Below are positions 27,332 through 35,430 of a DNA stretch of 64,000 bases, in pieces. Within the stretch, counting starts at the first letter, position 1. Each line of letters starts with the position of its first letter. The notes beneath the pieces are model-generated. The model was given only the letters and a program-made list of their open reading frames with translations, was not told the origin of the DNA and did no database searches. Both the position numbers and the translations under genes were made by a program. The stretch is taken from assembly GCA_964654015.1 (NCBI GenBank), contig CAZZHQ010000002.1, positions 1-64,000 on the forward strand, written 5' to 3'. Source of the DNA: JAUUZT01 sp964654015. GTDB taxonomy: Bacteria > Chloroflexota > Dehalococcoidia > GIF9 > AB-539-J10.

Positions 27332-28579
27332 ATGTTGGTAACAGTTCCGTACGGAAAAGGAAAAACAGAAGTTGAGATAGACCGGGCACATGTTGCCGGC
27401 ATTATAGAGGCTAATAAGGTACCGATTGCGGATGAGGCGGAAACGGTACGGAAAGCGATAGAAAACCCTATTAATTCCAAAAGCCTTAGCGATTTTCTGG
27501 CGGATGCAAAAGACGTGCTTTTTATCGTGAATGACGCCACCAGGCCCACCCCTACTGCTCGGGTGCTGGAGATAATCCACGATATGATTAAGCCGCTCGA
27601 TGTGAAATTCATTGTAGCCACGGGAGCACATCGTGGACCAACGGAGGAGGAGTTTTACCAGATTTTCGGGCAATGTTATGATGAATTCAAGTCAAGTATA
27701 TTCGTTCACGACGCGAGGGCGGATAAGGATATGGTCTACATCGGCACATCCAGGAACGGTACGGAGATGTATATTAACAAACTGGGTGTAGAGGCACATA
27801 AAATCGTTGTTATAGGTTCAGTAGAACCTCATTACCATGCCGGTTATACCGGTGGCAGGAAAGCCTTTTTACCGGGAATTGCCTCTTTTAAAACCATAGA
27901 GCAAAATCATACGTTTGCTTTAGAGCCAAAAGCTCAATCGCTTTCGCTGGAGGGAAACCCCGTTCACGAAGATATGATGGATGCGCTGGGGACCATTAAA
28001 AGTAGAGAAATCTTTTCAATAATGACTGTGCTGGATAAAAATCACAGGGTTTATGCAGCCACCGCAGGGAATATTGAAGACTCATTGACGGCGGCAACTG
28101 TCAGAGCGAAGGAAGTCTTTGCCGTAAAGCTCAAGGAAAAGGCGGACATAGTCGTCGCTGTTGCCAGGTTTCCTATGGATATAGACCTCTACCAGTCACA
28201 GAAGGCAATGGAAAATGGGAAACACGCGCTCAAGGATGGAGGTATCCTTATCCTGGTTTCTAAGTGCCGTAGCGGAGTAGGTGACGATACGTTTTCCAGG
28301 CTTTTAAGTGCTTCCGCTACACCGGCTGAATGCCTTAAAACGATAAGTGAAGGATATGTGCTGGGCTATCATAAGGCGGCGAAGATGGCGGAAATCGCGC
28401 TGTGGGCAACAATGTATGCTGTAACCGAAATTCCCGATGAGCTTATCAGTAGTATTTTCATGACGCCTTTTCATTCACTCCAGGAAGCCCTGGACAAGGC
28501 TCTCGAAACCGTAAACAAGAGCGATGCCAAAGTACTGTTCTTCGTGGATGGTGGAATGACCGTGCCCCTGCTTGACTGA
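27332..28579 (+). CDS. LarA-type nickel-dependent racemase family (DUF2088)
   Basis: The start is ATG 27332, 9 nt after GGAGG; the in-frame TTG at 27326 is too close. About 415 residues. Conserved segments: NDATRPTPT (about 70), IVATGAHRGPTEEE, HDARADKDMVYIG, and the signature VEPHYHAGYTGGRKAFLPG with the His and Lys that hold the nickel-pincer nucleotide in LarA, then a His in TIEQNHTFALE. Family members interconvert D- and L-2-hydroxy acids. With D- and L-specific hydroxyacid dehydrogenases at 15.7-22 kb, a role in the same metabolism is likely. No larB/C/E cofactor genes are in the window. Confidence 0.85.
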   Translation: MLVTVPYGKGKTEVEIDRAHVAGIIEANKVPIADEAETVRKAIENPINSKSLSDFLADAKDVLFIVNDATRPTPTARVLEIIHDMIKPLDVKFIVATGAHRGPTEEEFYQIFGQCYDEFKSSIFVHDARADKDMVYIGTSRNGTEMYINKLGVEAHKIVVIGSVEPHYHAGYTGGRKAFLPGIASFKTIEQNHTFALEPKAQSLSLEGNPVHEDMMDALGTIKSREIFSIMTVLDKNHRVYAATAGNIEDSLTAATVRAKEVFAVKLKEKADIVVAVARFPMDIDLYQSQKAMENGKHALKDGGILILVSKCRSGVGDDTFSRLLSASATPAECLKTISEGYVLGYHKAAKMAEIALWATMYAVTEIPDELISSIFMTPFHSLQEALDKALETVNKSDAKVLFFVDGGMTVPLLD

Positions 28580-28709
28580 CGAAGGCAATAGCAGAACTTT
28601 TAAGCTAATTTTCAGCCTGAGTAGTTAGGTTTAACTTCTAGGAGGTAATTGTTGCAATCGAACAATTACAAACAAGTAATAATAGAGGTGCTGAAGGAAC
28701 TACATTACG

Positions 28710-28732
28710 TGCCTATCTCAATAACTCAGAAA
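28710..28732 (+). repeat. Solitary terminal-repeat arm (third variant)
   Basis: TGCCTATCTCAATAACTCAG plus AAA matches the 23-bp arms that bound the units at 29659-30279 and 32293-33180, apart from the four central bases. It has the same orientation as their left arms. No inverted partner was found before 29659. The surrounding 28580-28801 holds no convincing gene. Confidence 0.5.
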
Positions 28733-28801
28733 ACGCTGATTATAGTATAGGACGTAGTAGAGGATTGAAATTGGATAGAAAACAAGATAGACTTTCAACA
28801 A

Positions 28802-29143
28802 ATGAAAGTCATTCCCGAAGATTGGGAGGGAACTTTAAGAAGTATTACTGCCCCTGTCATTCTTATAGGTTTGGTCTTTTTAGTATTGGGTTCTGTAGCT
28901 ATAGCACTGATAGCTTGCAGGCCAGTCACTCAACATTCTTTTCTATTAATATCTCATGGTATTGGCATATTATTCTTTCTGTCATTAATCTGGGTAAAGC
29001 CAGACAATCTAATGTTAAGTGGAGAACAACGTCTACGTAAAATACAGGAAGAGCGCAGAGCAACGCAAAAAAGCAAAAAATCAAGGCAAAAAATGTCGAA
29101 AACAGTGATAACCCCTCCAAAAGTAGCAAATCGAAAGGAGTAA
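28802..29143 (+). CDS. Small membrane protein of unknown function
   Basis: 113 residues. Two hydrophobic helices (about residues 15-40 APVILIGLVFLVLGSVAIAL and 45-63) are followed by a highly basic, Lys/Arg/Gln-rich tail, predicted cytoplasmic, with coiled-coil character (RLRKIQEERRATQKSKK). No family recognised. ATG 28802 lacks a clear ribosome binding site. Its stop is immediately before the next gene (3 nt), so the two are coupled. Confidence 0.55.
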   Translation: MKVIPEDWEGTLRSITAPVILIGLVFLVLGSVAIALIACRPVTQHSFLLISHGIGILFFLSLIWVKPDNLMLSGEQRLRKIQEERRATQKSKKSRQKMSKTVITPPKVANRKE

Positions 29144-29145
29144 TC

Positions 29146-29424
29146 ATGGTTTATCTTGTAGCATTTAATCTACAGAATAAGAGACATCACTATGATATAT
29201 TCCTTGATGCGCTACAAATGACAAATTGGTTTAACTTCTTTGATAACGCATGGTTAATAAGCACAGATGAGAGCGCACAAGAAATTACAGAACGATTAGA
29301 AAGGTATATCAAGGAAGGCGATTTCCTTTTAGTTATAAGAGTAACTGATGAGTATTATGGGTTGCTTCCTGACGAAGCATGGGATTGGTTGCAAAAAGAG
29401 CGTAGTTCTGGAAAGTTACAATGA
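29146..29424 (+). CDS. SinR-like small protein (Cas2/VapD-like fold family)
   Basis: 92 residues; AAAGGAG lies 6 nt before ATG 29146. The pattern MVYLVAFNLQNKRHHYDIFLDALQ, then WLISTDESAQEITERLERYI and DFLLVIRVTDEYYGLLPDEA, resembles the small SinR-like family found on mobile elements, whose fold is related to Cas2 and VapD. That family link is from memory of its consensus, so moderate. No nuclease activity is implied for this member. Probably in one transcript with the upstream membrane protein. Confidence 0.6.
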   Translation: MVYLVAFNLQNKRHHYDIFLDALQMTNWFNFFDNAWLISTDESAQEITERLERYIKEGDFLLVIRVTDEYYGLLPDEAWDWLQKERSSGKLQ

Positions 29425-29658
29425 TGAACTATATAGTATGTAAATAAGGAACAACAATTAGATAATCATCGAATACAGAAGAACGATACTGATCCTCCTC
29501 TCCTTATACTAAATTATCCCACAAAACTTTCACTTCTACCGGCCCAGTTCTCGGGAAGGCGACCATGAATATTACTTACTCTGCTAATACTAGTACAGAA
29601 AAGGAGGGAAGCCCACCGCGCTGAAATATTATCAAATCATTTATTGATATATTTATAA

Positions 29659-30279
29659 TGCCTATCAGGTTAACTCAGAAAGCTGTGGTTCTTTTGTATC
29701 AACTAACAATCTAATTTCCTTTCCACTTAAATAGTTTTCTAACTGGCTTTCGGGTTCTCCAAACACTTTCTATATTTAAATATGCACCACTTTCTTTAAG
29801 AATACGAGTGAAACAATTTCTCTTTTTTGGCAAAACACCTAATACGTCAACTGTAACTTGAAAATACCTATGCTCCAATGGTTGTAGCTTGCTGTTAGGT
29901 TCAAGAGGATGAGGGCGGTTCAATAAATATTGCCTTGTTGATGTCCATTCTGGAATTGTAATATAAGCTCGCTTTCTATATCTTAGTAATGGTACTAATT
30001 CTATATTGAGTATGAGGGTCATTTTGGGAGAATCATAACTTGGCCAATACAAAGATGTGCATTCTACTTTCAGCACAGGATAAGGGAATAGTCTAGTTAT
30101 CACACAGTCTCCAACAGTGGCAATTGTTGATACAACCCATTTCCAATGTGCAAGAAAGAAAAGCACAAACCTTTCCATTTCAAGTTTAGAGTACTCATCC
30201 AGCATATTGTTGTCAATTGTTTCATTTTTCTACCTCCTCACTAAATTTACTAAAAGTTTCTGAGTTAACCTGATAGGCA
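29659..30279. mobile_element. Inverted-repeat-bounded single-gene unit 1
   Basis: TGCCTATCAGGTTAACTC... (29659-29681) is perfectly complementary over 23 bp to 30257-30279. The unit is 621 bp and holds one gene on the minus strand. Both outer edges are followed by A/T-rich sequence, with TAA directly outside each end (possible 3-bp target duplication, not diagnostic). No transposase is present, so if mobile it depends on an enzyme elsewhere. A related unit lies at 32293-33180. Confidence 0.5.
29711..30205 (-). CDS. Hypothetical protein carried by inverted-repeat unit 1
   Basis: 164 residues: a hydrophobic N-terminal stretch (RFVLFFLAHWKWVV), then a probably beta-rich domain (LKVECTSLYWPSYDSPKMTL) and a basic C-terminus (RTRKPVRKLFKWKGN). 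No family recognised. The strong ribosome binding site GAGGAGG (about 30238) precedes an ATG at 30225 in a different frame that stops after 41 codons. The long frame starts at 30205 without its own site. Either the real start is 30205, or a frameshift separates the two. Confidence 0.45.
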   Translation of the reverse strand: MLDEYSKLEMERFVLFFLAHWKWVVSTIATVGDCVITRLFPYPVLKVECTSLYWPSYDSPKMTLILNIELVPLLRYRKRAYITIPEWTSTRQYLLNRPHPLEPNSKLQPLEHRYFQVTVDVLGVLPKKRNCFTRILKESGAYLNIESVWRTRKPVRKLFKWKGN

Positions 30280-30568
30280 TAATATTTATTAGACAGAGGA
30301 GTCATTTATTGGTCAACAGCTTCCTATACGGTTTTTGGCCACTCTTTCGGTCGTAATATTGAAACTATCCTCTTATCTGGGAGAGGATAAGGAATATTGA
30401 GGTAATCAAAGTGCTAGACTATAGACAAGCTAATGAAAAACGTTTAACATAGGAAAATGCGAGGGAGATGATAAATAACTAAAGGTCGAGTAATCACTTG
30501 AGGACTTACTATAAATAAGTATTGAAGGAGTAAAGCAAAAATCTAGGTTGGGGAATAAGTGAGGATAA
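30206..30568. other. Spacer with right arm of unit 1
   Basis: 363 bases. It contains the out-of-frame ATG with strong ribosome binding site (30225), the right terminal-repeat arm (30257-30279) and the ribosome binding site of the next gene (GTGAGGATAA). No other gene, RNA or clear promoter was recognised. Confidence 0.5.
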
Positions 30569-31258
30569 ATGATTAAACTAAGGGAAATGTCTGGGCGGCT
30601 GATAGCCATCTGCAGTTTAGTTGTACTGGTCATCGCAGTAGTGGTATTCTGCTTTGCGCCTTTGAAAGAGGTTCAATATTCCGAGCGAGTTGCATATCAA
30701 ACTAGCGAAACATACTACGTGCAAGAATCCTACACAGTACAGGAACCATACATAGTACAGGTGCCGCATGAAAAAACGGTGCAATATACCGAGACTGTAC
30801 CCTCTGAAGAGTATGTTGATATTAAGTACAACGTTCTTGACACAAATTACTACAACTGGTTTTGGACTTCAGGTTGTGATGTTTCTATAGTCCTACGAAA
30901 TTCTGATACCGAAGGTGGTAGATTTCGTGTCGATTTTCATATCCGGCTTAAGGGAGGTGCAACAATAGATAAGACAGCCTATGCAACTATAGGACCTTGG
31001 CAAAGTGAAGAGGTCGAAGTGTACTATGACGGAGCAGGTTGCTCCAGTTTCACCTATAGCGTTGACCCTCCACAGAAGAAAATAGTGGAGTACAGGGAAG
31101 TAGAAAGGGAAAGAACTGAGACCGAATATGAGGAAGTGACAGAATATGAGACAGTCACAAAGTGGAGGCAAGTGCCAAAACAGAGAACAGTAACAAAATA
31201 CAAGGATGTAACTAAGACTAAGTTGGTCTCTGCTTTGGATTATTTATCGAACTACTAA
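30569..31258 (+). CDS. Membrane-anchored protein with tyrosine/valine heptad-like repeats (paralogue 1)
   Basis: 229 residues; GAGG 5 nt before ATG 30569. An N-terminal membrane helix (LIAICSLVVLVIAVVVFCF) is followed by a regular run of short units (YYVQESYTVQEPYIVQVP), a central domain that looks like a beta-sandwich (about 85-165), and a mirror run of Glu/Thr/Tyr units (TEYEEVTEYETVTKWRQVP) ending KYKDVTKTKLVSALDYL. The two repeat arms probably pair as long beta strands or stalks around the central domain. The next gene encodes a protein of the same plan. Function unknown; predicted outside the cell membrane. Confidence 0.65.
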   Translation: MIKLREMSGRLIAICSLVVLVIAVVVFCFAPLKEVQYSERVAYQTSETYYVQESYTVQEPYIVQVPHEKTVQYTETVPSEEYVDIKYNVLDTNYYNWFWTSGCDVSIVLRNSDTEGGRFRVDFHIRLKGGATIDKTAYATIGPWQSEEVEVYYDGAGCSSFTYSVDPPQKKIVEYREVERERTETEYEEVTEYETVTKWRQVPKQRTVTKYKDVTKTKLVSALDYLSNY

Positions 31259-31382
31259 ATGGCGGTTGGAAATAATAGAATGTACTACGATCACTGGCAT
31301 TTTCGTGTATCTCATTGGAGTAGTCATAGTTACAAATAATTAATATCGTCATATAGATGGCGAACTGGGTTGTTACCTAAGA

Positions 31383-32105
31383 ATGAATCAGAAAACAATG
31401 AACAAGCCTTTCTTGATAATAATTGGGCTAATTGTTGTGACTGCTATAGTTTTTTGTGCCGTACCTATGAAGACAATTACATATGTAATTCAAGAAGAAT
31501 ATCAAGTTACCGAAACACAACTTGTTAGCAAGCCATACCAGGTAACAGTATCACATTTGGAGAAGATTCCTTATGAAGTAGTGGTTCAAACGAAACCAAC
31601 ATATAGTGGCGATAATTTGTTTAATAATGACTATGCTGTAATGGCTGGTAACTATGCGTCGGTTAATAGCGCTATCGGACTGCATGAACGCGACCGCTTA
31701 TCGGGTACAGTTGAAGAATTATCTGGTAAAGATATTACGTTTTATGTTTTTGACTATAATAATTACAATGCTTGGAAATCAGGAGATAGTTATTCATCTT
31801 ACGTATATTTATCCAAAATAACTAGTGGTTCATTCAGTTTTGAACTTCAGTATCCAGGCTATTACTATTTTGTTATGGATAATACCTATTCATTGACTTC
31901 AAATAAAATTGTTTCTTTGATGGTAAATTGGGGCTGGCAATTAGGAACTGAGGGCTACGAAACCCAAACTAGATATAAAAGTGAGCTAAGATATGAATCA
32001 GTTACAGAATATCAAGATGTGGCAGAAAACATCACTGCTACAAGGTATAAAGATGTTACTAAATCTAAGAAGGTTTCTCCATTAGTGTATCTGCTTTACT
32101 ACTAA
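31383..32105 (+). CDS. Membrane-anchored protein with tyrosine/valine heptad-like repeats (paralogue 2)
   Basis: 240 residues. Same plan as the 30569 protein: N-terminal helix (FLIIIGLIVVTAIVFCAVP), repeat arm (YVIQEEYQVTETQLVSKPYQ), a central domain (about 80-185; DITFYVFDYNNYNAW), then a second arm (YETQTRYKSELRYESVTEYQ) ending RYKDVTKSKKVSPLVYLLYY. The matching C-termini show common ancestry, while the centres have diverged. No recognisable family. The central part resembles emp24/GOLD-like or jelly-roll sandwiches only loosely. Confidence 0.65.
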   Translation: MNQKTMNKPFLIIIGLIVVTAIVFCAVPMKTITYVIQEEYQVTETQLVSKPYQVTVSHLEKIPYEVVVQTKPTYSGDNLFNNDYAVMAGNYASVNSAIGLHERDRLSGTVEELSGKDITFYVFDYNNYNAWKSGDSYSSYVYLSKITSGSFSFELQYPGYYYFVMDNTYSLTSNKIVSLMVNWGWQLGTEGYETQTRYKSELRYESVTEYQDVAENITATRYKDVTKSKKVSPLVYLLYY

Positions 32106-32292
32106 AGTTATGATTTCAAAACAAGCCAATAAGCTATACCATTGAAAATATTCCTTAGTAGAATACGTCATAATTCCGACCTATCCATTCAAAAACTAAA
32201 CTGATAATGTTTGCAGCAATAGTTACCATGTGAGATTATTCCTAGTGCTTCTTCTGAAACTATTTTTCGCTACCACCATTAATTAATAAATA

Positions 32293-33180
32293 TGCCTATC
32301 GGATTAACTCAGAAACCTGATAAAGGGGTACTACATATAGCGTATAGTCAAAACCAGACTTATCTGCTTGGCTCAGGATTAGAATGTGGTAAAATAATGG
32401 TATGCGTCAAAGACTTAAAAGATTGTATTCACTAGGAGCAATCCCTAGTTGGATTATTATTTTATGGAAGATTGCTGAAGCGGGGGATACAATGAATTCC
32501 ATTATTGATTGGCTCAGCCCTGCTTGGCAATTTCTCTCCTCACCAGTTGGGACTATTGTGTTACTTCTAATTGGATTCGGAATACTTATATATCTTGTGG
32601 TTAAGCCAGAAAAGAAGCAAGGTAAAACGGCAACCGACTTACCGTCACGGGGAATTAAGGAAATTCCTTCTTTGCCTGAGCAAGAATTGTTATCTGATTT
32701 GAAGAGAATGCCTAAAGGGATGCGAGGAAGGGTTACACGATGGGATTTCTCTGGCATATACAATCGGGAACCATACTTTGATGTCTCTATGGAATTAACT
32801 AACACCACAATATTCACGTTTAGCCTTAGAAGTCTTTCAGGGTTTATGAAAATAGCAGAAGAGCCGTGCTCAAACCCACCACAGGTATCAACTCGTTTTA
32901 GTATAAAGAGAGACGAACCTGCTGATATTCGTGTTCGTCAACCTATTGCTCCAAAAACGGTGGCCATTATACAAGACGCCGGGAACAACAACAAAGAGAT
33001 TGAGTTTCATCTGGGTGAAGTAGTATTTGCAATTGAAAACGACACTAACGGATATGAGCAATACAAGCCCTATCTTACTGGTGGTATTTATGATATTGTG
33101 CCAAAAGATGGGTTGAAAAACAGATAAACTATGCCACATGTAGTGGTATTATGAAAAATTCTGAGTTAATCCGATAGGCA
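32293..33180. mobile_element. Inverted-repeat-bounded single-gene unit 2
   Basis: TGCCTATCGGATTAACTCAG (start of 32293-32315) is complementary to 33159-33180 over 22 bp. The unit is about 888 bp with one plus-strand gene. The arms share CGGATTAAC, where unit 1 has CAGGTTAAC in both arms: each unit's two ends match each other better than the other unit's ends. No transposase is present. Confidence 0.5.
32402..33127 (+). CDS. Hypothetical membrane protein carried by inverted-repeat unit 2
   Basis: 241 residues from ATG 32402. A better-placed start may be ATG 32492, after GCGGGGGATACA, giving 211 residues (MNSIIDWLSPAW). A transmembrane helix (GTIVLLLIGFGILIYLVV) is followed by a linker and a predicted beta-rich domain (about 105-225; GIYNREPYFDVSMELTN), with ENDTNGYEQYKPYL near the end. 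No family recognised. The general plan (membrane segment plus beta domain) resembles the unit 1 protein, but I see no convincing alignment. Confidence 0.55.
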   Translation: MRQRLKRLYSLGAIPSWIIILWKIAEAGDTMNSIIDWLSPAWQFLSSPVGTIVLLLIGFGILIYLVVKPEKKQGKTATDLPSRGIKEIPSLPEQELLSDLKRMPKGMRGRVTRWDFSGIYNREPYFDVSMELTNTTIFTFSLRSLSGFMKIAEEPCSNPPQVSTRFSIKRDEPADIRVRQPIAPKTVAIIQDAGNNNKEIEFHLGEVVFAIENDTNGYEQYKPYLTGGIYDIVPKDGLKNR

Positions 33181-33368
33181 TATTAATAAATATTGTCTCT
33201 TAAGTTGCGTGAGCCTATTAGAAGCAACATGCGGTTTCATTTATCATAGAAAAATCAAGTCTCTCTTCAGTTCTTTAATAAGCTAGAATTAATGATTCTA
33301 TTGTACTCTCTATATATCTTGGGTGGAAGACTGCGATCTAATCGCGAATGTTACATATTTGTTTTCTA

Positions 33369-34490
33369 CTATGTCCCCTTATTCTGCTTGAACTGTTTGC
33401 TCTTCTCGAAAATTTCTAGTTTTGCCTCGTGGCGTTGATATCCAAAGGGCCCGGAGCGCAGAGCAGAAAGGCTTTGCTCAACATCTTCCCTTTTTCTGGT
33501 AGCTTCACCTTCACTTAAATAACCAAGTTTTTGTGCCATGTCTATTCCTGCCAGTTTTCCTTCTTCCATAGCTGTGCTCGCTTCTTCTACCCCGGAGGCA
33601 TCTCCAGCGACATAGATTCCTTCAATTGATGTTTCCATATCTTCATTATGAACGGGTAAATGCCCCCCTAAAACCGAGGAAAAAACCAGCTCGCAGCCAG
33701 CTATTTGGGCTAACCTGGTTGAGGGGTGAAGCCCGGTGGCGATGCACACACTATCCGCGGCAATAGTTCTTTCTGTGCCCTCGATTGCTTTCCAGTTACT
33801 GTCTAAATTAACGATGACAACCTCTTCCACCTCCATATTCCCTCGTACTTCTTTAATGGTGGTAGATGCAAGGATTGGCACACCGGCCCTGACGATTTTA
33901 CTGGCGTGAACCTGGTAGCCTCCGACCTTTGGAAGCGCCTCAACAATAGCCAGTACCTCGGCTCCAGCCTGCAACAGTTGATAGCTGATGATTAATCCCA
34001 CGTTGCCTGACCCCAAAACAACAAATCTGTGACCAGGAAGAACACGGCTGATGTTAATCATGGTCTGAGCTGCTCCGGCTCCCATCACCCCGGGGAGAGT
34101 CCAACCAGGGAAAACAATAGAGTTTTCAATGGCACCGGTTGCCAGAAGGATTTTTTCCCCTTGAATTCGTTGGATGTTCCCATCTTTTTCTATTGCCAGT
34201 GTTTTGTTATCGTAGATACCGTAAGCCACGGAATCGAGGAGGATATCTACCCCTGAATCCCTGGTTTGCTCCAATAGCTGCATACCAATATCAAAACCAC
34301 GTGTACCAGCCTTGTGCTCCTTCGAACCGAAAAACTTGTGTATTTGCTTGAATAGTTGTCCACCTGGCTGTTTATTTTCATCTATTAAACTGACACTTGC
34401 CCCGGCCCCGGCGGCCTCAATAGCACAGGTCAGTCCGGCAGGGCCGCTCCCTATTACTATGACATCGTACTCTTTCAACTTTTCCCCCAC
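33369..34490 (-). CDS. FAD/NAD(P)-dependent oxidoreductase subunit (dye-linked dehydrogenase alpha / HcnB-like)
   Basis: 373 residues from GTG 34490. Two Rossmann folds: VIVIGSGPAGLTCAIEAAGAG (FAD, residue 11 on) and FVVLGSGNVGLIISYQLL (NAD(P), about 152). The C-terminal FAD motif is EGIYVAGDASGVEEASTAMEEGKLAG. It lacks the BFD iron-sulfur domain usually fused in HcnB/OoxA; that domain is the separate gene at 36627. Overlaps the upstream ferredoxin gene by 16 bp. Likely passes electrons from the amino-acid-oxidising subunit (35431). Confidence 0.85.
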   Translation of the reverse strand: MGEKLKEYDVIVIGSGPAGLTCAIEAAGAGASVSLIDENKQPGGQLFKQIHKFFGSKEHKAGTRGFDIGMQLLEQTRDSGVDILLDSVAYGIYDNKTLAIEKDGNIQRIQGEKILLATGAIENSIVFPGWTLPGVMGAGAAQTMINISRVLPGHRFVVLGSGNVGLIISYQLLQAGAEVLAIVEALPKVGGYQVHASKIVRAGVPILASTTIKEVRGNMEVEEVVIVNLDSNWKAIEGTERTIAADSVCIATGLHPSTRLAQIAGCELVFSSVLGGHLPVHNEDMETSIEGIYVAGDASGVEEASTAMEEGKLAGIDMAQKLGYLSEGEATRKREDVEQSLSALRSGPFGYQRHEAKLEIFEKSKQFKQNKGT

Positions 34491-35380
34491 TTTCCTCTAC
34501 CGTATTGCGTCTCTATTACCATCCCCTCTGCAACAGGGGTGACACATGTCCTTACATTAGGGATACCATCTACAATCATGACACAATCGGTACACTGCCC
34601 GATGCCACAGAAAAGCCCTCTTGGTTGGTTATATCTGGCGCTAAATCTATTAACTCTGATGCCCACAGCAAGAAGAGCAGCCAGTATCATCTCCCCTTCC
34701 ATCGCCTTTATTATTTTGTTGTCTACAGTTATCGTCACTGTCTCCTCTGCGTCTTGTCGACTCAGGATTGGATGCTCCGAAATGCGCGTTTTGTATTCGT
34801 TTTCTTTTTTGTCACAGGAATCGTTTCTTCCCGGGTAGTCAGCTTGTTTTATAGATATGCCCCGGACAAGCAGGGCGTATCTTCTGGGGATAGAGATACT
34901 TATGACAGGAGTGTGCCCGTTTATCGGTTTATCAATAATCTTAACTACCTTTCCCCTGCAAATTTCTTTCCCTTCTCTATCTGAAGCAGGTACTTCTTCT
35001 CCAATCATGGGTAATGGAAAATACTCAAAGGGGAAAGAAATCAAAGCTGATTCATGGTCATAGGTTAAATCAATTACGAATATAGCCAAACCAGGGCAGG
35101 AGCTTATGCAAATACCACAGCCTGTACATTTATCCTCATCCAGTACCGGCAGATTATTGATGGAGGCTCCAATCGTAATCGCCCCAAAGGCGCAAGCGGC
35201 TTCACAGGGGTTGCAGGGAATTTCCTGGATGCATTCAATTACGGCAACAGGCCCTTTTCGGAGCCTTTCAACTCCGGGGTATCCCGGACTTTTTTCAAGT
35301 TCCTCCGGGCTGGGGACTCCTCCCGAGGAGGCTCCCTTACTTGTCCACGATAGCAGTTGATTATTCTTGTCCATTTCCAA
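34475..35380 (-). CDS. Fused 4Fe-4S / 2Fe-2S ferredoxin subunit of the dehydrogenase complex
   Basis: 301 residues. The N-terminal half holds a two-cluster 4Fe-4S ferredoxin (CNPCEAACAFGAI and CTGCGICISSCPG, about 57-105). The C-terminal half (about 210-300) is a HcnA-type 2Fe-2S domain with MILAALLAVGIRVNR and LFCGIGQCTDCVM plus a later Cys (NVRTC). In most relatives these are separate proteins or only the 2Fe-2S part is present, so the fusion is notable. Acts as the electron-transfer subunit. Same strand and operon as its neighbours. Confidence 0.85.
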   Translation of the reverse strand: MEMDKNNQLLSWTSKGASSGGVPSPEELEKSPGYPGVERLRKGPVAVIECIQEIPCNPCEAACAFGAITIGASINNLPVLDEDKCTGCGICISSCPGLAIFVIDLTYDHESALISFPFEYFPLPMIGEEVPASDREGKEICRGKVVKIIDKPINGHTPVISISIPRRYALLVRGISIKQADYPGRNDSCDKKENEYKTRISEHPILSRQDAEETVTITVDNKIIKAMEGEMILAALLAVGIRVNRFSARYNQPRGLFCGIGQCTDCVMIVDGIPNVRTCVTPVAEGMVIETQYGRGKWGKS

Positions 35381-35430
35381 CCCTTTCTGCAGTTGTTAAA
35401 CCTCTTCCCCTTTTGGATTTGTGCGGCATT

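Noticed and set aside
28652..28750. 32-codon open frame from TTG with GGAGG upstream
   Set aside because: It runs through the solitary terminal-repeat arm and ends without a recognisable domain; too weak to call a gene.
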